NCBI RefSeq assembly: GCF_900102175.1
Contig: NZ_FNKN01000002.1
Span: 186,001 to 250,000, forward strand
Source: Microbacterium sp. cf332
GTDB taxonomy: Bacteria; Actinomycetota; Actinomycetes; Actinomycetales; Microbacteriaceae
Direction: 5' to 3'
Length of the DNA: 64,000 nt
Positions 53,424 through 61,854 of the stretch are shown in pieces. Numbering within the stretch: the first letter of the stretch is position 1; every line of letters starts with the position of its first letter. The translations under genes were made by a program, and so were the position numbers. The notes below the pieces were generated by a model that had not been told where the DNA came from, made no database searches, and was given only the letters and a program-made list of their open reading frames with translations.

Positions 53424-53450
53424 TAACCGTGGGCGGCTCGCGGCCGATAG
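53424..53450 (+). promoter_or_regulatory. sigma-28 promoter of fliM-flhA-csrA
   Basis: TAAC, 15 bp, GCCGATAG. Its end is only 8 bp before GTG 53459, so transcripts should begin at or next to the start codon of fliM. Confidence 0.82.
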
Positions 53451-53458
53451 TCCCCGCC

Positions 53459-54388
53459 GTGCAGACCGTGCCGATCGCCCCGAGCGCGCGAACCGAGGAT
53501 GCCGCCGCGGCGGCCCCGGAACGCTACGACTTCGGTCGACCCGCTGCACTGTCGCGCGAGCACACCCGCGCTCTCGCGGGGGCCTTCGACGCCTTCGCCC
53601 GGCAATGGGCGATGCAGCTCGCGGCCAAGGCGCGCACCCGGGCGCACATCGCGCTCGAGCGCGTCAGCCTCGAGACGTACGACGAGTACGTCGCCACGGT
53701 TCCCCCCACCACGACGCTCGTCCTGTGCTCGGATGCCACCTCCGACGAGCGGGCGGTCATCGAGTTCCCCCTGCCGTCGGCACTGTCGTGGATCGTGAAG
53801 ATGCTCGGCGGCGACGGGTCGCAGCGTCCCGAGCCCCGCGCACTCACCGCGATCGAGCAGGCGCTGATCCGCTCGCTCATGGACGAGACGCTCGGGCACC
53901 TGCGCACGGCGCTCGGCGCCCTCCTTCCCCGTGAGCTCTCGGTCGGGGCGGTCCAGTACAACGCCGCGTTCGCGCAGGTCGTCGGCGGTCAGGACCTCGT
54001 GGTCGTCGCGCGCTTCTCGCTGCGCCTGGCCGACCGCACCGAGACGGCGACGATCGCCCTCCCCGCGACGGCCCTGCTCGAGCGCCTGTCCGACACCGCG
54101 TCGGCACCGCGCGCGACCAGCGACCCCCGGCTCGTCCGGCATCACGTCGAGCAGACCCCCGTCGAGGTCACGCTGCGCCTCGCACCCCGCGCCGTTCGTC
54201 CCGCCGAGGTGCTCGACCTCGCCGTCGGCGACGTCATCACGCTCGCGCACGGCGCCGACCGCCCGCTCGACCTCACCGTCGACGAGCACGTCGTCGCCTC
54301 CGCCGCCGTCGGCTCGCACGGGGCCCGGCTCGCGTGCGTCGTGACGGCATCCGATCTCTCCCCCGCACTGTCCGAGGAGTCGCCATGA
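53459..54388 (+). CDS. fliM: flagellar motor switch protein FliM
   Basis: About 309 residues from GTG 53459, chosen because a sigma-28 promoter ends 8 bp upstream; an in-frame ATG at 53363 would start before that promoter. Core motifs: YDFGRPAALSREHTRALAGAF and the C-terminal SpoA domain. The N-terminal CheY-docking peptide of canonical FliM (EIDALL-like) is not visible. The mRNA is probably leaderless. Confidence 0.85.
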   Translation: MQTVPIAPSARTEDAAAAAPERYDFGRPAALSREHTRALAGAFDAFARQWAMQLAAKARTRAHIALERVSLETYDEYVATVPPTTTLVLCSDATSDERAVIEFPLPSALSWIVKMLGGDGSQRPEPRALTAIEQALIRSLMDETLGHLRTALGALLPRELSVGAVQYNAAFAQVVGGQDLVVVARFSLRLADRTETATIALPATALLERLSDTASAPRATSDPRLVRHHVEQTPVEVTLRLAPRAVRPAEVLDLAVGDVITLAHGADRPLDLTVDEHVVASAAVGSHGARLACVVTASDLSPALSEESP

Positions 54389-55035
54389 CCAGCACCACCA
54401 CGCACGAGGCGGCCGCTGCGGCGGCCTTCGCCGATCGCCTGCCGACCGCGTCGCGCATCACCGCGCGTCCCGCGGCGAGCGCGGGAGAGACCGGGGACGC
54501 CGTCGTCGTGTCGTCGGTCGGCGACACGAGCGCCGCCCTCGCGGTCGTGGTCTTCGACGAGTCGTCGCTCGTGGGAGCCGACGCGGGCCTGCCCCTCACC
54601 GAGCGCCTGCGCGACGCGCTCGACGCCGCCGCGACGGCGTTCGGACCGAGCGTGCTGGGCGAGGCGTCGATCGGCGACGCCTCCGCGCTCTTCGCCCACC
54701 CGGCCGCGCAGGTGTTCGACCTCGTCGACGAGGGCTCCCGCGTGATCGGCCGTCTGGCCGTGCGCGTGTCGCACCCCGCGGCCGCCTCGCCGCGTCGCCT
54801 GCAACGCATCGCCGGCGTCGAGATGGAGCTCACGGTCGAGGTCGGACGCACCCGGATGACGGTCCGCGACGTCCTCGACCTCGAGCCCGGCCGCATCATC
54901 GAGCTCGACCGCTCGGCGGGCGCCCCGGCCGACGTCAAGCTCAACGGCCGCCTCATCGCGCACGGCGAGATCGTCGTCGTCGACCAGGACTACGCGGTGC
55001 GCATCACGCGGATCATCGAGAACGCGGAGGCCTGA
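54385..55035 (+). CDS. fliN: flagellar motor switch protein FliN, long form
   Basis: A 216-aa protein whose C-terminal 80 residues are a clear SpoA/FliN domain (ELTVEVGRTRMTVRDVLDLEPGRII, cited in part; KLNGRLIAHGEIVVVD). The extra 120-residue N-terminal part recalls FliY-type proteins but without certain CheC motifs. Forms the C-ring base. Confidence 0.88.
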   Translation: MTSTTTHEAAAAAAFADRLPTASRITARPAASAGETGDAVVVSSVGDTSAALAVVVFDESSLVGADAGLPLTERLRDALDAAATAFGPSVLGEASIGDASALFAHPAAQVFDLVDEGSRVIGRLAVRVSHPAAASPRRLQRIAGVEMELTVEVGRTRMTVRDVLDLEPGRIIELDRSAGAPADVKLNGRLIAHGEIVVVDQDYAVRITRIIENAEA

Positions 55036-55036
55036 C

Positions 55037-55555
55037 ATCGACGATCTGCTGCTCGCGCTGCGCGTCGTCGTCTCGCTCGGCGTCGTGCTCGCCATCGTCT
55101 GGCTGCTGCAGCGCCGGCTCGCCCGCGGCAACGGCGCGGCGGGCCGTCCCGGCCGCTTCGGTCGTCCGCGATCGCGGGGCACCCGGACGGTCGCCACGGC
55201 TGACATCACCCTCGTCGCCAAACGCGGCATCGGGCCGAAGGCGCAGGTCGCCGTGGTCGAGATCGACGGCGCGCGCTACGTCCTCGGCATCACCGAGGGC
55301 GGCGTGTCGATGCTCGACCGCATCGACCCCGTGACCGGCACGAACGAGAGCACCGGCACGAGCACCCCCGCCCCCGTGCCCGCCCCGGCGATGCACCCTG
55401 CTCTGCGGGATGCCGCGGGCGACGCCCCGCTCGCGCCCCCGCTGCCGCTGCGCCGGTCGCAGGCCCGCGCCGAGCGCTCCGGACGGTCCGGCGCCCCCGC
55501 GGCGATGACCGCGCGCGATGCGGCGCAGGTGCTGCGCCGGGCCCTGGGCGCGTGA
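55037..55555 (+). CDS. fliO: flagellar export gate protein FliO, start uncertain
   Basis: The frame gives one transmembrane helix followed by a basic region and a small beta-rich part (ITLVAKRGIGPKAQVAVVEI), typical of FliO between fliN and fliP. The first standard start, GTG 55085, cuts the helix in half. The in-frame ATC at 55037, just after the fliN stop, would give DDLLLALRVVVSLGVVLAIV as a full helix. A non-standard start (ATC or CTG) is therefore likely; the start given is provisional. Confidence 0.65.
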   Translation: MDDLLLALRVVVSLGVVLAIVWLLQRRLARGNGAAGRPGRFGRPRSRGTRTVATADITLVAKRGIGPKAQVAVVEIDGARYVLGITEGGVSMLDRIDPVTGTNESTGTSTPAPVPAPAMHPALRDAAGDAPLAPPLPLRRSQARAERSGRSGAPAAMTARDAAQVLRRALGA

Positions 55556-56286
55556 TCGCCGGCGGCGCACTCGGCGCGCTCGCGCTCGTCGCCGCGTCGA
55601 CGACACCGCCCGACGGGGGCATTTCGGTCGACATCAACGGCATCGACGGAACGCCCTCGTCGTCGGTCCTGACGCTGATCGGCATCACGCTGCTGTCGGT
55701 CGCACCGGCCCTGCTGCTCATGATGTCGTCGTTCACCAAGATCTTCGTCGTGCTGGCGATGACGCGGAACGCGCTGTCGCTGCCCACGATCCCGCCCAAC
55801 CAGGTGCTCGCGGGCCTCGCGCTGTTCCTCACCCTGTTCGTGATGTGGCCGGTGCTGACCGAGATCAACACGGTCGCCGTGCAGCCATACGTCGACGGGT
55901 CGATGACGTTCACCGATGCGGTCGGCGTCGGCGCCGATCCCCTGCGCACCTGGATGCTGTCGTTCACCCGCGAGGAGGACCTCGCGCTGATGACCCGCTT
56001 CGCGGGAGCCGAGAACCCCGACGACCCGGCGAGCGTCCCGATGATCACCCTCATCCCGGCGTTCATGATCTCGGAGCTCCGCGCCGCGTTCATCATCGGG
56101 TTCGTCATCTTCGTGCCTTTCCTCGTCATCGACCTCGTCGTGGCCGCGGCGCTGATGTCGATGGGCATGATGATGCTCCCGCCGGTGATGATCTCGCTGC
56201 CCTTCAAGATCCTGCTGTTCGTGCTCGTCGACGGGTGGGGCCTCATCCTGCGCACCCTCATGGAGAGTTACGGGGCGGGCGGATGA
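55552..56286 (+). CDS. fliP: flagellar export gate protein FliP
   Basis: A 244-aa protein with a cleavable-type signal region, then four helices and the FliP signatures SSFTKIFVVLAMTRNALSLP and MSMGMMMLPPVMISLPFKI. Part of the FliPQR export channel. Confidence 0.96.
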   Translation: MIAGGALGALALVAASTTPPDGGISVDINGIDGTPSSSVLTLIGITLLSVAPALLLMMSSFTKIFVVLAMTRNALSLPTIPPNQVLAGLALFLTLFVMWPVLTEINTVAVQPYVDGSMTFTDAVGVGADPLRTWMLSFTREEDLALMTRFAGAENPDDPASVPMITLIPAFMISELRAAFIIGFVIFVPFLVIDLVVAAALMSMGMMMLPPVMISLPFKILLFVLVDGWGLILRTLMESYGAGG

Positions 56287-56298
56287 CCGGGGGCAGGC

Positions 56299-56574
56299 GT
56301 GAACCCTGAGGCAGTCCTCGACATCGGACTCGAGGGCGTCGTGCTGGCCGCGAAGCTCGCCGCGCCCCTGCTCATCACGGCGCTCGTGGTGGGCTTCGCA
56401 ATCTCGCTCCTGCAGTCGATCACGCAGATCCAGGAGGTCACCCTCTCGTTCGTGCCGAAGGCCGTCGCCGTCGCGATCGCACTCGTGGTGTGCGGTCATT
56501 GGATGATCGCCGAGGCGATCTCGTTCACGCAGACCATGTTCGACCGCATCCCGCACCTGCTGTCGGGCGGCTGA
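56299..56574 (+). CDS. fliQ: flagellar export gate protein FliQ
   Basis: A 91-aa protein with two helices and the motif VVGFAISLLQSITQIQEVTL. Export channel component. GTG start, 12 bp after fliP. Confidence 0.95.
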   Translation: MNPEAVLDIGLEGVVLAAKLAAPLLITALVVGFAISLLQSITQIQEVTLSFVPKAVAVAIALVVCGHWMIAEAISFTQTMFDRIPHLLSGG

Positions 56575-56575
56575 G

Positions 56576-57337
56576 ATGCAGGTGCTGCTCGATTTCGCCT
56601 GGCTCGAGGCCACGGGCCTCGCCGCCGTCCGCACGACCGCGTTCGTGTTCACGGCCCCGCCCTTCTCGTACGGCGCCTTCCCGGCGCGGATCAAGGCCAT
56701 GGTCGCGATCGGCGTCGCCCTCGCGCTGAGCGGCACCGTGGCTCCGGGCCACGAGAGCCTGGACACCGGCGGGTTCCTCCTCGCCCTCACCGCGCAGGTC
56801 GTCACCGGCGCGCTGCTCGGATTCCTCGTGATGGCGTGCTTCGCGGCCGTGCAGTCGGCGGGCGGGCTCATCGACGTGTTCGGCGGGTTCCAGCTGGCCC
56901 AGGCCTTCGACCCCCAGATGAACGTCAACGGCGCTCAGTTCACGCGGCTGTTCCAGATGATCGCCCTCGCGCTGCTCTTCGCGAGCAACGGCTACCAGCT
57001 CATCCTGGCCGGCCTCGCTCGCAGCTTCACGGCGATCCCGGTCGACGGCGTGCTCGACCCGGCCCGTCCGGTCGAGCTGATCGTCGACACGGCGTCACAG
57101 CTGCTGGTGGCGGCGCTGCAGATCGCGGGACCACTCCTGCTCGTGCTCTTCCTCGCCGACATCGCCCTGGGGCTCGTGAGTCGCGTCGCCCCGGCGCTGA
57201 ACGCATTCGCGCTCGGCTTCCCGCTGAAGATCATCCTGACGTTCCTGCTCGCGGGAAGCGTCATCCTCGCCCTGCCCGCGGTCGTCGGCGCTCTCACCGA
57301 CGACGCGACCGGGCTGCTGATCGGAGGCACGCGATGA
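56576..57337 (+). CDS. fliR: flagellar export gate protein FliR
   Basis: A 253-aa protein with six helices; RTTAFVFTAPPFSYGAFPAR and GLVSRVAPALNAFALGFPLK match the family. Completes FliPQR. Confidence 0.94.
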   Translation: MQVLLDFAWLEATGLAAVRTTAFVFTAPPFSYGAFPARIKAMVAIGVALALSGTVAPGHESLDTGGFLLALTAQVVTGALLGFLVMACFAAVQSAGGLIDVFGGFQLAQAFDPQMNVNGAQFTRLFQMIALALLFASNGYQLILAGLARSFTAIPVDGVLDPARPVELIVDTASQLLVAALQIAGPLLLVLFLADIALGLVSRVAPALNAFALGFPLKIILTFLLAGSVILALPAVVGALTDDATGLLIGGTR

Positions 57338-57350
57338 GCGGGGGCATCCG

Positions 57351-58439
57351 GTGAGCAGCGACAGCGGAGAACGCACCGAGCAGGCCAGCCGACGGCAGCT
57401 GCGCGAGGCGTATCGCAAGGGCAAGCTCTCGCGCAGCCAGGACCTGTCGGCGTGGCTCGCGATCGGCACGGTCGCCGCCGTCCTGCCCGCCATGATCGGC
57501 GCGGGGGCGGATGCCGGTGCCGCGCAGTTCGTCGAGGTCGCCGCGGTCATCCGCCATCCCGATCCCGAGCACGCCGTCGCGGTGCTGGGGTCGGCGCTCG
57601 GCAGCGTCCCGGCGATCCTCGGTACGGCCCTCGCGGCGGTCGCGGCGGTCGCGCTCATCGGGTCGGTGGCTCAGGGCGGCGTGCACCTGCGCGGCGTGCC
57701 CGCGCGTTACGAGCAGTTCAACGTCCTCGCGGGGGTCAAGCGCCTGTTCGGCATGCAGGCGCTCTGGGAGGGCGCGAAGGCGCTGCTGAAGACCGCCGCG
57801 ATCGGCCTGGCCCTCTGGTTCGTCATCGCCGGGCTCATGCCGGTGCTCACGATGAGCGGCGCGCATCCCATCACCCGCCTGCTCGAGATCGCGTCGACGG
57901 TCGTCACGTCGCTGCTGATCACGGCGGTCGCCGTCGGCGTGCTGCTCGCGATCATCGACGTGCTGGTCGTGATGCGCCGCAACCGCAAGCACACGCGCGT
58001 GACGAAGAAGGAGGCGCGCGACGAGCACAAGAGCTCGGAGGGCGATCCCCTCATCCGCAGCCAGCGCCGCGCCCGGCAGATGGCGATGAGCCGCAACCGC
58101 ATGATCTCGGCCGTCGGCGACGCGGACGTCGTGGTCGTCAACCCGACGCACATCGCCGTCGCGCTGCGCTACGAGCCCGGCAAGTCCGCGCCGCGGGTCG
58201 TCGCGAAGGGCCAGGGCCTCATCGCCGAGCGCATCCGCGACCGGGCGCACGAGGCGGGCGTGCCGCTCGTCCGCGACATCCCGCTCGCCCGCGCGCTGCA
58301 CGGTGCGTGCGAGCTGGGCCATGAGATCCCCGGCGACCTGTACACCGCCGTCGCCCGCGTGCTCGTCTTCGTCGACGGGCTCAAGCGCCGCGGCGCGGCA
58401 CGCGGCGTCCACACCGTCCCGCAGAGGAAGGCACCCTGA
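57351..58439 (+). CDS. flhB: flagellar export switch protein FlhB
   Basis: A 362-aa protein with four helices and a cytoplasmic domain holding the self-cleavage site NPTH (Asn264-Pro265). Cleavage changes export from hook to filament proteins. Starts GTG. Confidence 0.96.
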   Translation: MSSDSGERTEQASRRQLREAYRKGKLSRSQDLSAWLAIGTVAAVLPAMIGAGADAGAAQFVEVAAVIRHPDPEHAVAVLGSALGSVPAILGTALAAVAAVALIGSVAQGGVHLRGVPARYEQFNVLAGVKRLFGMQALWEGAKALLKTAAIGLALWFVIAGLMPVLTMSGAHPITRLLEIASTVVTSLLITAVAVGVLLAIIDVLVVMRRNRKHTRVTKKEARDEHKSSEGDPLIRSQRRARQMAMSRNRMISAVGDADVVVVNPTHIAVALRYEPGKSAPRVVAKGQGLIAERIRDRAHEAGVPLVRDIPLARALHGACELGHEIPGDLYTAVARVLVFVDGLKRRGAARGVHTVPQRKAP

Positions 58440-60523
58440 TGAACATCCTGCGAAGGTCCCTGGTACCGGTGGGGGTGGTCGGCATCATCATGCTGCTGAT
58501 CGTCCCGGTGCCGCCGCCGATCCTCGACGTCCTCATCATCACCAACATCCTGTTCGCGCTGCTCATCCTGCTGACGGCGATGTTCGTGAAGAAGCCGCTC
58601 GACTTCGCCGTCTTCCCCTCGCTGCTGCTGGTGGCCACCCTGTTCCGGCTCGGCCTGAACGTGGCCTCGACCAAGCTCGTGCTCGGCGAGGCGCACGCGG
58701 GGCAGGTCATCGACGCCTTCGCGGCGATCGCCGTCGGCGGCTCGCTCGTCATCGGCATCGTCGTCTTCCTGATCCTCATCGTCATCCAGTTCGTCGTGGT
58801 GACGAAGGGCGCCGAGCGCGTCGCCGAGGTGGGTGCGCGGTTCACGCTCGACGCGATGCCCGGCAAGCAGATGGCGATCGACGCCGACCTGAACGCCGGC
58901 CTGATCAGCGACGCCGAGGCCCGCCGCCGGCGCGCGGAGATCGCCGCGGAGGCCGACTTCTACGGCGCGATGGACGGCGCCTCGAAGTTCGTCAAGGGCG
59001 ACGCGATCGCCGGCCTCGTCATCATCGTCATCAACATGGTCGGCGGTGTCGCCATCGGCATGCTCTCGCGCGGGATGGAGGCGGGCGAAGCCCTCAACAC
59101 GTACGCGCTGCTGACGATCGGCGACGGCCTGGTCACTCAGATCCCCGCCCTGCTCATGGCGGTCGCGACCGGCATGATCGTCACGCGGTCGGGCGCGGAG
59201 TCCGACATGGGCTCGGCCGCGGCGGCGCAGCTGACGCAGTCGCGCAACGCGCTCTCGATCGCGGGTGGCGCCGCGATCGTCATGTCGTTCATCCCTGGGA
59301 TGCCGATGCTGCCGTTCCTCGTCATCGGCGCGGTCCTGCTGCTCATCGCGCAGCGGGTGGGCCGTCGCGACCAGGCCGAGGCCGCCGACGACGCGCCGGC
59401 GGTCGATCCGCGCGGAGCCGTCGACACGCCGGAGGAGCTCGCCGACCGGATGCGGGTGCACGCGCTCGAGATCCTCCTGGCGCCCGACATCGTCGACCTC
59501 GTCACCGGGGGTCCCGACGACCTGCTCGGTCGCGTGCGGTCGCTCCGACGCAAGACGGCGCTCGAGCTCGGTCTCATCGTGCCCCCGGTGCGCACGCGCG
59601 ACAGCATCGAGCTGCCGCCGTCGACCTACGTCATCCGGGTTGCGGGAATCGAGGCGGGGCGGGGCGTCGCGCCGCGCGGGTCGCTGCTCGCGCTCGGCTC
59701 GGGCCTCGAGACCCTGCCGGGCCAGGCGTCGCCCGATCCCGTCTTCGGCATCGACGGCAAGTGGGTGCCGCTCGAGATGCGCCACAGCGCCGAGATGGCA
59801 GGAGCGACCGTGGTCGACCGCGCGAGCGTCATCATCACGCACCTCTCCAGCGTCATCCAGATCCACGCCGCACGGTTGCTCAGCCGCGAGGACGTCCGCC
59901 AGCTGACGGAGGCCCTGCGGCAGGCGAGCCCCGCCGCGGTCGAGGAGCTGACGCCGGCTCTGCTGTCGCTCGCCGAGGTGCAGCGCGTCCTGCAGGGCCT
60001 GCTGTCCGAGCGCATCCCCATCAACGACCTCGCCCGCATCTACGAGGCGCTGGCGCTGCGCGCGAAGACGACCACCGACCCCGACGCGCTCGTCGAGGCC
60101 GCCCGCCTCGCGCTCGGGCCGGCGGTCGCGACGCGCTTCGCAGAGCAGGGGCGACTGCGCATCGTCATGATCGACCCGCTCCTCGAGCAGTCGATGCTCG
60201 AGGCGATGCGGCCGAGCGAGGACGGGCCGCACATCGCCCTCGACCCGCACCGCCTCGAAGCCATCGTGGCCTCGACCCGGTCGGCGCTCGCGGCGGCGGG
60301 GGCCGGACCGGAGCCCGTGCTCGTGTGCGCGCCGTCACTGCGCTCGGCCGTGCGCCGTCTCATCTCGTCGCAGACCGACGGCCTGCCGGTGCTCTCGTAC
60401 ACCGAGGCCACGGCCGGCGGCCTCGCGATCGACACCGTCGGCGTCGTGCGCGACGGCGTCACGGGCGCACCGGCCATCGCGCCGGGTGCGTCTGGGGGCG
60501 CGCCGGCGGCGTACGGAAAGTAG
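58439..60523 (+). CDS. flhA: flagellar export gate protein FlhA
   Basis: A 694-aa protein: eight N-terminal helices, the conserved LFRLGLNVASTKLVL and FVKGDAIAGLVIIVINMVGG (in part), and a 350-residue cytoplasmic docking domain. It starts in TGATG overlapping flhB. Confidence 0.97.
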   Translation: MNILRRSLVPVGVVGIIMLLIVPVPPPILDVLIITNILFALLILLTAMFVKKPLDFAVFPSLLLVATLFRLGLNVASTKLVLGEAHAGQVIDAFAAIAVGGSLVIGIVVFLILIVIQFVVVTKGAERVAEVGARFTLDAMPGKQMAIDADLNAGLISDAEARRRRAEIAAEADFYGAMDGASKFVKGDAIAGLVIIVINMVGGVAIGMLSRGMEAGEALNTYALLTIGDGLVTQIPALLMAVATGMIVTRSGAESDMGSAAAAQLTQSRNALSIAGGAAIVMSFIPGMPMLPFLVIGAVLLLIAQRVGRRDQAEAADDAPAVDPRGAVDTPEELADRMRVHALEILLAPDIVDLVTGGPDDLLGRVRSLRRKTALELGLIVPPVRTRDSIELPPSTYVIRVAGIEAGRGVAPRGSLLALGSGLETLPGQASPDPVFGIDGKWVPLEMRHSAEMAGATVVDRASVIITHLSSVIQIHAARLLSREDVRQLTEALRQASPAAVEELTPALLSLAEVQRVLQGLLSERIPINDLARIYEALALRAKTTTDPDALVEAARLALGPAVATRFAEQGRLRIVMIDPLLEQSMLEAMRPSEDGPHIALDPHRLEAIVASTRSALAAAGAGPEPVLVCAPSLRSAVRRLISSQTDGLPVLSYTEATAGGLAIDTVGVVRDGVTGAPAIAPGASGGAPAAYGK

Positions 60524-60532
60524 GGTGATCGA

Positions 60533-60787
60533 GTGCTGGTGTTGACGAGACGGGTCGGTGAGAAGGTGCTCATCGGCGACGACATCGAGCTCACGGTGCT
60601 CGAGGTCAAGGGGGACAGCATCCGCCTCGGCATCGAGGCGCCCCGCTCCACCCGCATCCAGCGCGCCGAGATCGTGGCGGCTGTCGAGACCGAGAACGTC
60701 TCGGCCGCTCGTTCGTCCGCCGACGAGCAGCAGGCACTCCTGAACGCACTCGTCCGCCGCCAGGGCGAGGCCCCGACGGCGGACTGA
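60533..60787 (+). CDS. csrA: carbon storage regulator CsrA
   Basis: An 84-aa CsrA: MLVLTRRVGEKVLIGDDIEL and RLGIEAPRSTRIQRAEI with the RNA-contact Arg. The C-terminus is extended by about 20 residues relative to short CsrA forms. It should repress fliC translation by binding GGA motifs and be sequestered by FliW. GTG start, last gene of the fliM operon. Confidence 0.95.
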   Translation: MLVLTRRVGEKVLIGDDIELTVLEVKGDSIRLGIEAPRSTRIQRAEIVAAVETENVSAARSSADEQQALLNALVRRQGEAPTAD

Positions 60788-60801
60788 GAGGGTTCGGCGG
60801 A

Positions 60802-60808
60802 GGTCAGC
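60802..60808. repeat. right 7-bp junction repeat of the flagellar island
   Basis: GGTCAGC, same orientation as 32502-32508. The znuA stop codon (60804-60806, minus strand) lies inside it. Confidence 0.4.
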
Positions 60809-61817
60809 CGGCGAGCGCGCCGGCGATCTCGTCGATGTTCTGCTGCATCCACTCGACGTAGTCGACGCCGTCCGGCATCAGCTCGGTGAACTCGAGAACG
60901 GGGATGTCGAGCTCGGCGGCCAGGTTCGTGACCTCGGTCGTCTCGGCGCCACCGGTCTGGGCGTTGACGATGACGATGCGCACGTCGCCCGAGCGCAGGA
61001 TCTGCTGCGCCTCGAGCAGCGTCGCGGGCGGGACGTCCTGGCCCTCCTCGACGGCCTCGCTGAAGGCCGACGGCGTCGCGTCCTCGAGGCCGGCGGCGGC
61101 CGCGAGGTAGACAGGCACCGGCTCGGTCACGAAGATCTTCTCGCCCGCGTGGTCGGCCGAGATCGCGTCGAGCGAGGTCTCGAGGCCGTCGATGCGCTCG
61201 ATGAGGGCTGCGGCGTTCGCCTCGAACGTGTCCGCCTGGGCCGCGTCGAGCTCGCCGAGCTCGTGCGCGATCTCTTCCACGAGGTGGGCGATCGTGTGCG
61301 GGTCGTACCAGACGTGCTCGTTGAAGCCCTCGATGTGGTCGTGGCCCTCGTGGGAGTGCTCGTCGTCGGCGTGCTCGTCGTCGGCGTGCTCATCGCCGGG
61401 GTGCTCGTCGTGGCCCTCGGCGCCCGGGTAGTCGTGCGAGAACTCGACGGCGGTCAGGACCGGGGCCTCGGTGCCGCTGGCCTCGACCAGCCCGTCGAGG
61501 AACGAGTCGTACCCGCCGCCGTTCTCGATGATGAGGTCGGCCTGCGAGACGGTCAGCTGATCGCGCGCGGATGCCTCGTACGAGTGCGGGTCCTGTGCGA
61601 GCGACGTGATGATCGAGGTCACCTCGACCGCGTCGCCGCCGACCTCGGCCGCGAGCGAGCCGTAGACGTTCATCGAGGCGACGACGGTGAGCTTGCCGTC
61701 ATCGCCCGCGCCGCCGGCGGCGGGCGATGCGTTACCGGCGCAGCCGGCGAGAGTGAGGGATGCCGCTGCCAGGAGTACGGCCGCGGGGAGGAGTCGACGG
61801 GTCATGCCCTCGATCAT
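60804..61817 (-). CDS. znuA: zinc/manganese ABC transporter binding protein
   Basis: A 337-aa lipoprotein (lipobox LAGC) of the cluster A-I metal-binding family with a long His/Asp/Glu-rich loop (about 125-164), the hallmark of ZnuA. Conserved His in DPHSYEAS and HVWYDPHTIAHL. A second ATG at 61805 could be the start; at 61817 the mRNA would be nearly leaderless. Its ATPase and permease lie across the flagellar island. Confidence 0.88.
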   Translation of the reverse strand: MIEGMTRRLLPAAVLLAAASLTLAGCAGNASPAAGGAGDDGKLTVVASMNVYGSLAAEVGGDAVEVTSIITSLAQDPHSYEASARDQLTVSQADLIIENGGGYDSFLDGLVEASGTEAPVLTAVEFSHDYPGAEGHDEHPGDEHADDEHADDEHSHEGHDHIEGFNEHVWYDPHTIAHLVEEIAHELGELDAAQADTFEANAAALIERIDGLETSLDAISADHAGEKIFVTEPVPVYLAAAAGLEDATPSAFSEAVEEGQDVPPATLLEAQQILRSGDVRIVIVNAQTGGAETTEVTNLAAELDIPVLEFTELMPDGVDYVEWMQQNIDEIAGALAG

Positions 61818-61824
61818 ACGTTAC

Positions 61825-61838
61825 TGATAATCGTTCTC
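61825..61838 (-). promoter_or_regulatory. Zur-like operator at znuA
   Basis: TGATAATCGTTCTC is an imperfect inverted repeat (GATAA-TCG-TTCTC) in an AT-rich patch directly before znuA. It resembles Fur-family zinc boxes and is the natural target for the Zur encoded at 30391. Confidence 0.5.
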
Positions 61839-61854
61839 TTAACCGTGTGACCGC

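Noticed and set aside
58169..60250. 693-codon frame opposite flhA
   Set aside because: flhA is unmistakable on the plus strand; the reverse frame is His/Asp/Arg-rich shadow.
32502..60808. GGTCAGC junction repeats as phage or integrase attachment sites
   Set aside because: Seven bases is far shorter than usual att cores, and no integrase, tRNA or transposase is in the window; kept only as a junction observation.
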